Shown in pieces: positions 1-8,232 of a DNA stretch of 49,370 bases. Each line of letters starts with the position of its first letter. Within the stretch, counting starts at the first letter, position 1. Under the pieces are notes generated by a model. The model had not been told where the DNA came from. It was given only the letters and a program-made list of their open reading frames with translations, and did not search any database. Source of the DNA: Chloroflexota bacterium (GTDB lineage: Bacteria > Chloroflexota > UBA5177); contig JANWJD010000030.1 of assembly GCA_025449555.1 (NCBI GenBank), forward strand, positions 1-49,370, in the 5' to 3' direction. The translations under genes were made by a program, and so were the position numbers.

Positions 1-219
1 CCAGGAGGCGGAAAAGTTCAGAACAACCGGCCGGCCGCGTAGCTGCGCGAGCGAAACGGTTCGATTTCCGTCGATGTCTCGCAGTACAAATCCGGCAGCC
101 GGTTTGTGCACCAGAGGTGAGGAGATGGCGTTGGGATCTTGGCGAAAACCGGTCGCCAGCAAGACGAGAAATAGTGCTGCCGTGACGCCAATGGTCAGTG
201 CCCAAAACCTACGTTTCAC
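1..219 (-). CDS. ccmG: CcmG/DsbE-type thioredoxin-like protein (cytochrome c maturation), C-terminus cut by window edge
   Basis: The ORF track misses this gene because it runs off the window. It starts at GTG 219, inside the ccmF stop codon (GTGA overlap), and 73 codons are visible. The protein begins with a short basic stretch and one membrane anchor (ALTIGVTAALFLVLLATGF). It continues with DPNAISSPLVHKPAAGF and ends in VVLNFSASW, just where the family carries its WCxxC active site. CcmG keeps apocytochrome c or the heme-handling thiols reduced in the periplasm. The assignment rests on the N-terminal pattern and the position after ccmF. The CxxC motif itself lies outside the window, so it cannot be checked here. 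Confidence 0.85.
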   Translation of the reverse strand, partial: MKRRFWALTIGVTAALFLVLLATGFRQDPNAISSPLVHKPAAGFVLRDIDGNRTVSLAQLRGRPVVLNFSASW

Positions 220-2336
220 GCCGTTACTTCTTCTGCATGGACTCGCAGCTCGGGGACCACGGCGCTCACGCGCCGGCGCTGGCGCGCTGGAAGAAGCGCG
301 GCTGCGCCACCCAGTCCCAGCAGAAACCCACCTAGCCAGATGAACCCAACCATGGGATTCACCATAACTTGCAGCAGGATGGGGCGCCTGGAATTATGCG
401 TGCTCGCATTTTGCGTGTCGATGCCCTGCAGCACGACGTATAGATCCTCAAATGGATTCCGACCGTGGACGAGTTGGGCCAGATCGGGCAGCGGATTCCG
501 GCCTTGCACTACTCCGGTTACCATATCCCAGGGTTGTTCCAGCACTGCCGGCGTGACCACCGGCTGCTGCACGGTGGCGTAATAGTTCAGCGAGGGAGTC
601 AACCTCCCAAGATCTTGATTGGCCCGTGAGGCGCTGAGGTTCGCCTGCAAGACCATGCGATTCGACTCCCGGCGAGGCTCGAAACCAAGGTAGCGCACAG
701 TGTACCCGCCAACGCTCACCGTCTGGCCGGGCACCAGAGTCGCCGAGGTACGGAGCACGTACGCTTGTGAGGCTGCGATCCCAATCACGGCCAGGATGAC
801 GCCGACATGGGCCAGATATCCGCCGTAGCGGCGAGGATTGGCCCGCACGAGGCGGCGACCGGCCCCGAGCCAGGTCTCGCCGGTATTGCTGCGTCGTGAT
901 CCGACGTCGGCGCCCATGCTTGACACCGTGACCACCAGCACGAATGCTGCGAGTCCGAAGGTCACCAGCGGGCCGATGCCTCGCACTCCAATTGCAAGCA
1001 GGACGAACACCACACCGACGCCTGCGATCACCGGACCGAGCAACCGGTACTGCAGCTCCGAGAGCCGGGCGGCGCCCCAGGGCAAGGCTGGACCGATTCC
1101 CATCAGGAAGAGCAGCGCGAATCCAATTGGCACCGCGATGTGATTGAAGTATGGAGCTCCAACCGAGAGTTGAGAGCCCTGAACCGCCTCCGCCAGGAGC
1201 GGAAAGATTGTACCGAGCAAGATCGTAAAGGTAATGGCAACCAACAACAGGTTATTTACGAGAAAGGCCGTTTCTCGACAAATGGTCGCGTCGAGCGTCC
1301 CGGCCACCCCTAGGTCTCTGCTTCGCGCCACCAGGAGCGCCGCCGAAGCGAGGAGAAAGAAGCCGAAAAAGGCCAGGAAGACTGGTCCAATGGCTGTCTG
1401 CGTGAACGAATGGACCGATTGAAGTACACCGCTGCGAGTCAAAAACGTGCCAAAGATGCTCAGCAACCAGGCGGCCACAATCAACGACATCGTCCAGGTC
1501 TTGAGCATGCGACGGCGCTCCTGCACTTGCAGCGAATGAAGAAAGGCGGTGGTCACCAGCCAGGGCATCACCGATGCGTTTTCGACCGGGTCCCAGCTCC
1601 AATAGCCGCCCCAGCCCAGGACGGCATACGACCACCACATGCCGGCCGTAATGCCGAGCGAGAGGAAGATCCACGGCACCAGAGCCCACCGCCTGATCAG
1701 CCTAAGCACCTCGGGGGAGGTCGAGCCGCAGAGAAGTGAAGCCATAGCGATGGCATACGGGACCGATAGACCGACGTAGCCCAGGTAGAGTAGCGGAGGA
1801 TGAAGACCCATCATGGGATGGTTCTGCAAAAGGGGATTCGGTCCGCAGCCATCTGCCGGGCATCCGGCTGCGGGCGCCGCCGGACTTACGAGTGCAAACG
1901 GATTGCCCGGGAAGGCGATGACGAAGAGAAAGAAGGCCGAGATGAGAAGCAAGACGCCGGTCGCATACGCCTGCAATTCAGCGAAGCGATCTCGCATCAG
2001 CGACAGAAACAGCGCGGTATAGCATGACAACACCAACGCCCAGAAGAGGATCGAGCCTTCGAGTGCCGCCCACAGCGAAATGACAGTGTAATACAGGGGA
2101 GTCGATCGGCTCCCGACGTCGGACACATATTTCACCGAGAAGTCATGGGTAACCAGGGCCAGAATCATGAGCCCGGTCGCAAAAGCCACCACTCCCAGTA
2201 CGAGGAAGGCAGCACGACGGCCCCACAATGCCCAGGTCGGCTGGTTGGCGGGCTGTGCAAGCAGCGAGGCGGCCGCTCCCAGGAGCGCCACTGCCAGACC
2301 GCACAGAATGCTGAGGTGACCGAAAAAGGAAATCAT
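216..2336 (-). CDS. ccmF: Cytochrome c heme lyase subunit CcmF
   Basis: This 706-residue polytopic membrane protein matches CcmF, the System I component that takes heme from holo-CcmE and ligates it to apocytochrome c on the outer face of the membrane. The tryptophan-rich WWD-type motif WGGYWSWDPVENASVMPW is intact around residue 240. Many hydrophobic segments flank it, and a long extracytoplasmic part precedes the final membrane span. ATG 2336 overlaps the ccmE stop by four bases, and the stop overlaps the GTG of ccmG, so translation is probably coupled. The length is slightly above the usual 630-660 residues. CcmH/CcmI would be expected beyond the left window edge. Confidence 0.96.
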   Translation of the reverse strand: MISFFGHLSILCGLAVALLGAAASLLAQPANQPTWALWGRRAAFLVLGVVAFATGLMILALVTHDFSVKYVSDVGSRSTPLYYTVISLWAALEGSILFWALVLSCYTALFLSLMRDRFAELQAYATGVLLLISAFFLFVIAFPGNPFALVSPAAPAAGCPADGCGPNPLLQNHPMMGLHPPLLYLGYVGLSVPYAIAMASLLCGSTSPEVLRLIRRWALVPWIFLSLGITAGMWWSYAVLGWGGYWSWDPVENASVMPWLVTTAFLHSLQVQERRRMLKTWTMSLIVAAWLLSIFGTFLTRSGVLQSVHSFTQTAIGPVFLAFFGFFLLASAALLVARSRDLGVAGTLDATICRETAFLVNNLLLVAITFTILLGTIFPLLAEAVQGSQLSVGAPYFNHIAVPIGFALLFLMGIGPALPWGAARLSELQYRLLGPVIAGVGVVFVLLAIGVRGIGPLVTFGLAAFVLVVTVSSMGADVGSRRSNTGETWLGAGRRLVRANPRRYGGYLAHVGVILAVIGIAASQAYVLRTSATLVPGQTVSVGGYTVRYLGFEPRRESNRMVLQANLSASRANQDLGRLTPSLNYYATVQQPVVTPAVLEQPWDMVTGVVQGRNPLPDLAQLVHGRNPFEDLYVVLQGIDTQNASTHNSRRPILLQVMVNPMVGFIWLGGFLLGLGGAAALLPARQRRRVSAVVPELRVHAEEVTA

Positions 2337-2767
2337 TGGGTTGAGTTGTCGACGTAGGTATCCGGGACGGGGGTTTGCCCCGGTTTCGGAGCTCGATAGG
2401 CGTTCGAGTGCTTCACCATGAGATTGGTGGCACTGAATAATCTTCCGGTATACGTGCCTTCCACCACGACGCCGATGCCGGCCCGAAACATTTGGGGAGG
2501 GAGGTCATGGCTGACGACTTCGACCGACGCCTTTGGATCTTGCAACACAAAGCGCAGGAACCGGATCTTGGGATTCAACTGCACGGAACCCGGTCGAACC
2601 TGTCCACCCAGTCGAAAGCTCTGCCCCGTGATGTTTTGTTTCGTCAGCAATTCACTTGGGGTTATGTAGTACACGAGATTGTTTGAAAGCCCTTGATAGA
2701 TCAAGACGCCGACGACGCCAATGATCAAGGCGCTACCAATGATTAAGGAGCGGGTGGGGTGTCGCAT
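2333..2767 (-). CDS. ccmE: Periplasmic heme chaperone CcmE
   Basis: CcmE (144 residues) binds heme covalently after CcmABCD load it, then hands the heme to CcmF. The protein has one N-terminal membrane anchor (SLIIGSALIIGVVGVLIYQGL) and then an OB-fold domain with the family phrases YYITPSELL and GGQVRPGSV. The heme-attaching histidine is present in LMVKHSNAY; the classical form of the motif is AKHDxxY, so only the flanking residues differ. The C-terminal tail is short and proline-rich. The gene overlaps ccmD upstream by 25 bases and ccmF downstream by four. Confidence 0.95.
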   Translation of the reverse strand: MRHPTRSLIIGSALIIGVVGVLIYQGLSNNLVYYITPSELLTKQNITGQSFRLGGQVRPGSVQLNPKIRFLRFVLQDPKASVEVVSHDLPPQMFRAGIGVVVEGTYTGRLFSATNLMVKHSNAYRAPKPGQTPVPDTYVDNSTQ

Positions 2768-2961
2768 ACCGTGCCGTCCTTGTCGACGGCCTGCATCTCA
2801 TGCTCAAGTGACTTCTGCAAAGCCCGTGTGACATCCCGCGCCTGAGCGACACGGCGCGCCAGCAAGACCGCGTACGCCGCCACAGAACCCCAGACCAGGG
2901 TATATGCAATCGCAACGAAGCCCCAGTTAGACAACCCGGGCCTCCTCCCAGAGGACTTCAT
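2743..2961 (-). CDS. ccmD: CcmD-like small membrane protein
   Basis: This small protein (72 residues from ATG 2961; the track shows a TTG start at 2976) sits between ccmC and ccmE and overlaps both. It has one hydrophobic helix (WGFVAIAYTLVWGSVAAYAVLLARRV) followed by a charged, coiled tail. CcmD is a single-pass helper that releases holo-CcmE from the CcmABC complex. It is poorly conserved in sequence, so size, topology and exact position in the ccm operon carry the assignment. I chose ATG 2961 over the weaker TTG, and it still overlaps ccmC by 35 bases. The C-terminal extension with a Cys-containing tail is longer than in short CcmD proteins. Confidence 0.75.
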   Translation of the reverse strand: MKSSGRRPGLSNWGFVAIAYTLVWGSVAAYAVLLARRVAQARDVTRALQKSLEHEMQAVDKDGTVCDTPPAP

Positions 2962-3625
2962 CCCGGCGTTGTTCAAGTTGCGCGAGCTTCAAGCGCTGCC
3001 CCAGCAAGAAGACGAACAGCACGGTGAAGGCGAAGAGATTGACAAACAGCGCGACCTCCATACGCGGATCGAGCGGCGCGTTCCCCAGGTTCGGCTGCAA
3101 GATGGTGGGAGCCTGATGCAGGCTCCTCCACCACAGCACCGACATATGAACGATCGGGATGTCAATAAATCCGATGATTCCTACTATGGCGGACTGTTTC
3201 GCCCGCGAGCGAGGATCTGCCGCCAGAGTACGTAACATCAGATAACCGGCGTAGATGACGAACAGGATGGCGGTCGTGGTCAAGCGCGGATCCCAGGTCC
3301 ACCACACTCCCCACACCGGTTTGGCCCACACTGAACCGACGGCCAGGGTGAGTGCGGTCAACAGTACGCCCAGTTCTGCCGCGGAACCCGCCAGGCGGTC
3401 CCACTTGAGGTCACGCTTCCAGAGGTACAAGACGCTTCCCACCAGTACCAGAAAGTACGCGAGATACGCTGTCCAGATAGTGGGCACGTGCATGTAGAGA
3501 ATCCGCATGGCATCGCCCTGATCGACATCCGGTGGAGACCACACCAGACCAAGGTACGCGCCGATCGCCATCGAGCCGAAAGCGGTCAATCCAAGCAGGC
3601 GTCCCTGCCTTTGTATCCATTCCAT
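2927..3625 (-). CDS. ccmC: Heme exporter / CcmC, cytochrome c maturation
   Basis: CcmC (232 residues from ATG 3625) delivers heme to CcmE at the outer face of the membrane. Six hydrophobic segments are visible, and the heme-handling tryptophan-rich motif is intact as GVWWTWDPRLTTT. Conserved histidines lie in LYMHVPTIW and in IVHMSVLWWRSLHQ, as expected for the heme ligands. The track starts at TTG 3640; ATG 3625 is preferred because GGGGAG lies seven bases upstream of it and the homologous start is there. About 130 bases separate it from ccmB upstream. This is the only real gap in the ccm cluster and could hold an internal promoter, but I found no convincing one. Confidence 0.95.
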   Translation of the reverse strand: MEWIQRQGRLLGLTAFGSMAIGAYLGLVWSPPDVDQGDAMRILYMHVPTIWTAYLAYFLVLVGSVLYLWKRDLKWDRLAGSAAELGVLLTALTLAVGSVWAKPVWGVWWTWDPRLTTTAILFVIYAGYLMLRTLAADPRSRAKQSAIVGIIGFIDIPIVHMSVLWWRSLHQAPTILQPNLGNAPLDPRMEVALFVNLFAFTVLFVFLLGQRLKLAQLEQRRDEVLWEEARVV

Positions 3626-3757
3626 TTCCGTGCTCCCCAATCAGTGTATAACCCAACGCCGATGCAGGCGAAGACTCCTTATGTCAAATAGAAATCGCGG
3701 CCGGCGGCCAATGGCGGCGCACACGCAGCTCGCCGAGCACTCGTTCAACATGGCTCC

Positions 3758-4438
3758 TCATGTGCTTACCGCGCTGTCGTACAGCAACAAGCCGGCAGTG
3801 ATGAAGACGATATCAAAGGCGATGAGAACCTCAATCCATAACCCGACATCCTGCCGCTGGCCTGTGAGCACGTACGAGGTGGCCTTGACGGCTCCCAGAA
3901 TCACCGGCACAGTCACCGGAAGCATCAACAGTGGCAACAATACCTCCCTGGCGCGCAGTGCCATCGTCAAGGCGCCATACAGGGCGCCGATGGCTGAGAA
4001 TCCGAGCGTGCCCAGCACCCCGATCAACAAGAGTGCGGGAATCGATCGCCACAGATCGATGTTGAAGAGGATCGCCATGAGAGGGAGAATCACCGCCTCG
4101 ATGAATAGCATGACGGCGGCAGCTCCACACAGTTTGCCCGCGTAAATGGCGCTGCGGTTTTCCGCGATCAGGAGTAACCCCTCGAATGCGTTATTTTCGG
4201 TTTCGAGTTGATACGAACGGCCGAATGCGAGTAGACCGGCAAAGATAAAAGCGAGCCATAGCAAGCCGGCCGCGGCGGTGCGCAAACGCGCCGGATCCGG
4301 GCCGAGCGCAAAGCTGAAAATGAGCAGCACCGTGCCGGCGAAGAAGAGCATGGCATTGAGGTTGACCTTGGTGCGCAGCTCGACCACGACATCTTTGCGG
4401 AATACGGCCCATGCCTGACTAGCCCACGTGGAGTGCAT
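3758..4438 (-). CDS. ccmB: Heme ABC exporter permease CcmB
   Basis: CcmB (226 residues from ATG 4438) is the membrane subunit that pairs with CcmA. About six hydrophobic segments are visible, beginning with NAMLFFAGTVLLIFSFALG. The family phrase FAGLLAFGRSYQLETENNAFEGLLL is followed by KLCGAAAVMLFIEAVILPLMAI. The ORF track begins 21 codons earlier, at 4501. ATG 4438 is preferred because AAGGGGG lies just upstream and the encoded N-terminus (MHSTWASQAWAVFRKD) fits the family. It overlaps the ccmA 3' end by 20 bases. With CcmA it forms the ABC unit that uses ATP to release holo-CcmE from CcmC. Confidence 0.93.
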   Translation of the reverse strand: MHSTWASQAWAVFRKDVVVELRTKVNLNAMLFFAGTVLLIFSFALGPDPARLRTAAAGLLWLAFIFAGLLAFGRSYQLETENNAFEGLLLIAENRSAIYAGKLCGAAAVMLFIEAVILPLMAILFNIDLWRSIPALLLIGVLGTLGFSAIGALYGALTMALRAREVLLPLLMLPVTVPVILGAVKATSYVLTGQRQDVGLWIEVLIAFDIVFITAGLLLYDSAVST

Positions 4439-5114
4439 GCGCCCCCTTGTATCCATGGACGGGACCTGCGTATTGCACGACGCCTCGGTCGAGATAGGCA
4501 ACCAGATCTGCCAGGGCCGTGATGCGCTTCGCGTCGTGCGTCGCGACCACTACCGCGCCACCAGAGCGGGTGACGCCGCGGATCCAGTCGTCGATCATGT
4601 CGGCGCCGTCCGCGTCCAGGCTATTGTATGGCTCATCAAGCAGCAGCAAGCGTGGCTCGAGTACTTGCACGCGAGCGACCGCGAGACGACGTTTCATGCC
4701 GCTCGAGAAGGACCGGACGCGATCATCGGCGTGGGACGCGAGTCGCACCGCTTCAAGCGCGTCTGAAACCTGGCTCTTGGTGGCCTTGCGTCCTGCCATC
4801 GTGAGGGTAAAGTGCAGGTTTTCGGCTGCTGTGAGGTCATCGTAGAGGTACGTCTCGCCGGCGAGCAGTCCGATTTGCACTCCGGCGCGACGCGCACCGT
4901 CCCAACCATCGTGACCGAACACCTCAACCGTACCCGCCGTAGGCGCAATGGCACCGGCCACGATCTTGAGCAGCGTCGTCTTCCCGGAGCCGTTAGCTCC
5001 CAGCAGCGCGAGCGACTGCCCGTGGTCGAGTTGAAGCGTTACCGCTCTGAGCGCAATGGTGCGCCCAAAGAGTTTCGATAATCCTCCGATTTCGAGCGCA
5101 GAGGGGACAGGCAT
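4419..5114 (-). CDS. ccmA: Heme ABC exporter ATP-binding subunit CcmA
   Basis: This 231-residue ABC ATPase has the Walker A motif GANGSGKTT near residue 39, the signature FSSGMKRRLAVARV near residue 137, the Walker B motif LLLLDEPYNSLD, and the switch histidine in VVATHDAKR. Its short size and its position directly ahead of ccmB identify it as CcmA, the cytosolic motor of the CcmABC complex. GGAGG lies three bases before the ATG. The gene begins 20 bases after the encapsulated-ferritin-like gene on the same strand, so the two are probably on one transcript. Confidence 0.94.
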   Translation of the reverse strand: MPVPSALEIGGLSKLFGRTIALRAVTLQLDHGQSLALLGANGSGKTTLLKIVAGAIAPTAGTVEVFGHDGWDGARRAGVQIGLLAGETYLYDDLTAAENLHFTLTMAGRKATKSQVSDALEAVRLASHADDRVRSFSSGMKRRLAVARVQVLEPRLLLLDEPYNSLDADGADMIDDWIRGVTRSGGAVVVATHDAKRITALADLVAYLDRGVVQYAGPVHGYKGAHALHVG

Positions 5115-5134
5115 GGTCCTCCGGCCAACGGCCG

Positions 5135-5458
5135 TTACTCAACCTTCTCTTCGGCGTCCTCTCCGGCTGAACCGAGCGCCACGATATCCCCGTCGTGGAA
5201 GAGAATAGATTGCAATGCCGCTCTCCACTTGGGCTCCCGGCGAAGCAAAAACTCGAGGTCCATGCCGAAATGTTTGAATTCTTCCTCTTGGGCAGCGGCC
5301 ATGATGTTCCGGGCATCGACATCCGGTTCGACCGACATGCGCTGCTGATACCAATTGATGGCCTCAGCCTCCTCGGTGAGGGATGTAATTATCCGGGCGA
5401 AGGTGCGCGTCTCCTGCGATAACTCGCTCGCCGGCTCGTGGTACTGTTCTGTCGGCAC
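5135..5458 (-). CDS. Encapsulated-ferritin-like (EncFtn-type) iron-binding protein
   Basis: The product (107 residues from GTG 5458) resembles the encapsulated ferritins, two-helix proteins that form ring-shaped oligomers and oxidise Fe(II). The family layout is visible: HEPxxxL near the N-terminus, then EExExxxWY in helix 1 (E29, E30, E32, W36) and EExxH in helix 2 (E59, E60, H63), which are the ferroxidase-type ligands. The track starts at GTG 5485; the later GTG is preferred because AGAGGAG lies nine bases upstream of it. The C-terminus ends in an acidic tail and lacks the encapsulin-docking peptide seen in classical EncFtn. No shell gene lies in this window. The gene heads the ccm operon, which suggests a role in iron or redox supply for heme protein assembly. 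That role is inferred. Confidence 0.8.
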   Translation of the reverse strand: MPTEQYHEPASELSQETRTFARIITSLTEEAEAINWYQQRMSVEPDVDARNIMAAAQEEEFKHFGMDLEFLLRREPKWRAALQSILFHDGDIVALGSAGEDAEEKVE

Positions 5459-5597
5459 GATAACTTCTCCTCTCGGTCGCGACACTCAACGTGACACCTA
5501 CGCCTGGGCACCCAATTCGGCGCACAAGCAGCGGCCAGAGCGCGAGTGCCGGCTTCGGCGACTGTGTTCTCACCTCTATGCTAAAGCCTGGAGCCGA

Positions 5598-7250
5598 CTA
5601 TGCTTCCCGTTTGAGCATGCCACCGATGGAAGGCAATCGAATCGGGTCCTCGGATTGTGCGATCGCCAGAGCAAGCTTCGGAATCTTGAGAACATCTCGG
5701 TACGCCAGGTAACGACTGCACCAGTTCGGCGCAAACTTATCGTTGAACTGGTAGAGGGATTTCAACTGATAGAACGACGAGAGGTGATCGAACAGGAACC
5801 GTCTGGTTTCATCGATGGCCTTCGAATCTATGTCATTGGCGGCGTTTGAGAGTGTGGCGAAGTTGAGGCTCAAACGGCAACTTCCTCGAGCCATATAAGT
5901 CTCGGCGGCGGCAATCACCAAAAACTCCATCAATCCATTTGGGCTATCAGGACGTCGCCGCATCGAATCGAGCGACCAGGCATTTCCCTGGTAGACCGGT
6001 GCCAGGGAGAGAAACCCGAAGACCGTATCGCCCTGTTGCGCCACGATCAGTTCGCAGTCCTTGTCCGCGGCTCGAGGCAACCGACCGAGCGTCATGGAGA
6101 AGCCGCGTTCACTCCCGCCTTTAGCCCGCACCCACGCCCGGGAAATAGTACGCACCTGGCTCATGATGTGAGGCGGCACCTGGTCTCGCCGGTATGTCAC
6201 GGCGGAAAATCCGAGGTCCGAGACGTGTCGCGCCGCCCGGCGAACCTTTCTCTTGAGCGACGACAGGTTGAATTCAGCCAGATCTATGACCGCTTCCTCT
6301 CCCACTTTGAGTGTCCCCAACCCCAGCGAACGATAGAGGTGAGCGGAGTTTCCAGAGATCCCAAGAAAACACGGCTCGAGGCCGTTGCCGACGGCAAACT
6401 GCATGAACGATGCGATGAGATCACGGTGGCGCTCGGGAGGTCCAACCGGGTCGCCGGCCACCAACGCAACGTTACCCCATACGCGATACGAGACAAACGC
6501 CGTTTTGGCGCTATCAAAAAAGTAACTTCTGCCGTCTTGCAACGAAAAGTATGCGAGCGTGTCCGATGCATACTGCTCAACGAGTTTGCGCGCGCGCGCG
6601 CGCTCCCATGCGGTGGCGCTGTGCTCGGGAATGAACGGCCGCAGCACCCGCAGGACCACGTACAACGCCACGCAGCAAGCGAAACCGGTGATCGAACGCT
6701 CGAACCATCGTGCTTGCGGAGTGAGATAGTGGTAGTACGCCGCGTCACTCAGCAAACGGAGTGGTTCCTGCACGACGTGAACCATGGACGGAGCCGGAGA
6801 GATATAACGCCGCAGAATGACGAAGCCCGCCACGACGTAGGTGACGTAGAGGACCACGATGGCATGTACACGCGAAAAAAGCCGGCCCGGAACGGCCATC
6901 CGGCTGGGCACGCTGAATGTATCACGCCCGCGAGTCAGCAGCCAGGCGAGTGACAGTGCCATAATCGCCTCCTCGAAATCGAGGCCCTTCGTCAGATGGA
7001 ACAGCGCGGAGAGCAAGAGCGCAGCGACCGCAATCTGAAGTGCTCGTTGACGTCGTTTGCGCAATCCATCTGCCACCAACACAAGCGCGAACCCAAGCAG
7101 TACGGTGGCGGATTGAGCACCTCTAATCACAGTAAGAGGAAGAATGTCGGCCAGAATCTCCATACGCGCCGGGACAGCGGGATACAGGGCCGAAACAATG
7201 TTCATAACGCCGGCCAGTGCGGTCAATAAGGCGCCGAGTCGCCTGGTCAC
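5598..7250 (-). CDS. MprF-like phosphatidylglycerol aminoacyltransferase (DUF2156 C-terminal domain)
   Basis: The C-terminal ~320 residues match the aminoacyl-phosphatidylglycerol synthase domain (DUF2156, GNAT fold), which moves an amino acid from aminoacyl-tRNA to a membrane lipid. Recognisable stretches are YFFDSAKTAFVSYRVWGNVA, LVAGDPVGPPE, FLGISGNSAHLYRSLGLG, LKRKVRRA and SRYLAYRDVLKIP. About five or six membrane helices precede it, fewer than in full-length MprF, so lipid flipping may be reduced or absent. The track extends the ORF to 7586. Those extra 112 residues have no membrane or family character and contain an inverted repeat, so GTG 7250 is used (about 550 residues). The start remains uncertain. 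Bases 6588-6603 are a (GC)8 repeat within the coding region. The lipid and amino acid substrates cannot be read from sequence. Confidence 0.82.
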   Translation of the reverse strand: MTRRLGALLTALAGVMNIVSALYPAVPARMEILADILPLTVIRGAQSATVLLGFALVLVADGLRKRRQRALQIAVAALLLSALFHLTKGLDFEEAIMALSLAWLLTRGRDTFSVPSRMAVPGRLFSRVHAIVVLYVTYVVAGFVILRRYISPAPSMVHVVQEPLRLLSDAAYYHYLTPQARWFERSITGFACCVALYVVLRVLRPFIPEHSATAWERARARKLVEQYASDTLAYFSLQDGRSYFFDSAKTAFVSYRVWGNVALVAGDPVGPPERHRDLIASFMQFAVGNGLEPCFLGISGNSAHLYRSLGLGTLKVGEEAVIDLAEFNLSSLKRKVRRAARHVSDLGFSAVTYRRDQVPPHIMSQVRTISRAWVRAKGGSERGFSMTLGRLPRAADKDCELIVAQQGDTVFGFLSLAPVYQGNAWSLDSMRRRPDSPNGLMEFLVIAAAETYMARGSCRLSLNFATLSNAANDIDSKAIDETRRFLFDHLSSFYQLKSLYQFNDKFAPNWCSRYLAYRDVLKIPKLALAIAQSEDPIRLPSIGGMLKREA

Positions 7251-7492
7251 GTGGCACGCCCCGGAGTGAGATGGGTGGACATTGAATCTCTTTACTTCAA
7301 AAATAGGCAGCCTCGACCGCACGGCCCTGGAGCAGCACATCAAGGAACGTGAGCCGTCGCGATTTACCGGTGCCAGTCTGATCCGGTTTTGCGCTACATA
7401 GAGTATCAGATACCGGTCTACCTGGGGGATAGATGCATTCGAGGCGAATGTCCTGACTTGCACGGGCCTTCTGCCTCTATCACCTTCCCTTT

Positions 7493-7513
7493 CACTGACG
7501 CTATATGTCAGTG
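7493..7513. promoter_or_regulatory. Inverted repeat in the mprF / orphan-gene divergent intergenic region
   Basis: CACTGAC and GTCAGTG form a perfect 7-bp inverted repeat around GCTATAT. It lies in the 366-base divergent gap between the probable mprF-like start (7250) and the gene at 7617. It is compatible with a dimeric repressor operator or a small hairpin. I see no confident promoter in this gap. Confidence 0.3.
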
Positions 7514-7616
7514 ACGGGACATTGCCCGCACCCACATGGAGACTTACGTCTTTCTCCAGCGACGGAAGAATGTACCTATGTGCCATTGACTAAGGCTGGA
7601 GCACCGGAGGAATGCG

Positions 7617-8153
7617 ATGCACATACTTGACATGGACCGAGCGGGCATAGACAGCGGAGTCTTTGCGTTTTCGACCGAGTTTTACACTGAACACTTCGTC
7701 GTGCACGCGAGATTATCGAGTCCGGAGCGGAGACTGTCCGACCACCTCAACGGTTCGGTAGCATCGGTTGACATTCGACCAGTGTCCGCCCTGCAGCTCA
7801 ACACGGGAGTGTCAGCGGAATTGGGCAGAACGCACGCCCAGATTACAAAGGCGCGCATCCTGTTCGTCGTACCGATTTCCGAACCGGATCGTCCCAGCGG
7901 ACAGAGCAATGCGGCGTGGAAAGCAACGTCGAAGTACGGCGCCTGGGCCGGCGTGGGACCCTACAGCATCAGCGGGACCATTCACACCGATGCGGGGCGC
8001 GACCCGCAGATTGCGCTCCGGCTGCTCGACAAGCAATTTCTTCCGTTCACCGCCGTGACGATCACATTCCCCGACGGTGAAAAGAAACACTTCCCGACGA
8101 TCATCGTCAATCGCCAATACCTCGACCTGCTGGCGCTGGAGGCAGGCACGTAG
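7617..8153 (+). CDS. Conserved-looking hypothetical protein
   Basis: The product has 178 residues and no signal peptide or membrane segment. It starts at ATG 7617 behind a good ribosome binding site (GGAGGA). I do not recognise a named family with certainty. It reads as a compact alpha/beta protein with the phrases FSTEFYTEHFVVHARLSSP, GRTHAQITKARILFVVPI, YGAWAGVGPYSISGTIHT and ALRLLDKQFLPF. Similar proteins of this length that start with an F-xTEFY-like phrase are, as I recall, widespread and uncharacterised in Chloroflexota; I could not check this. It ends only 20 bases before the promoter of the aromatic operon and is probably transcribed separately. A function cannot be given. Confidence 0.7.
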   Translation: MHILDMDRAGIDSGVFAFSTEFYTEHFVVHARLSSPERRLSDHLNGSVASVDIRPVSALQLNTGVSAELGRTHAQITKARILFVVPISEPDRPSGQSNAAWKATSKYGAWAGVGPYSISGTIHTDAGRDPQIALRLLDKQFLPFTAVTITFPDGEKKHFPTIIVNRQYLDLLALEAGT

Positions 8154-8173
8154 GTTATGCCGGCGTCGAGTGC

Positions 8174-8202
8174 TTGACTGAAATGTGGGCTCCGCCTATA
8201 CT
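8174..8202 (+). promoter_or_regulatory. Sigma70-type promoter of the aromatic operon
   Basis: TTGACT (8174-8179) and TATACT (8197-8202) are separated by exactly 17 bases and are each one base from consensus. Transcription would start near A8210. That leaves about 23 bases before the leader peptide ATG and about 210 before the first enzyme gene. Confidence 0.85.
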
Positions 8203-8232
8203 TCCAATCAAGAAGCAGGAGTTTTCATAGTC

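Noticed and set aside
6036-6953. 305-residue plus-strand ORF opposite the mprF-like gene
   Set aside because: It is a shadow ORF with His/Arg-rich composition and no motif, opposite a well-supported coding frame.
7251-7586. N-terminal 112-residue extension of the mprF-like ORF
   Set aside because: It has no family resemblance, low hydrophobicity and an inverted repeat inside. The membrane domain starts just after GTG 7250.
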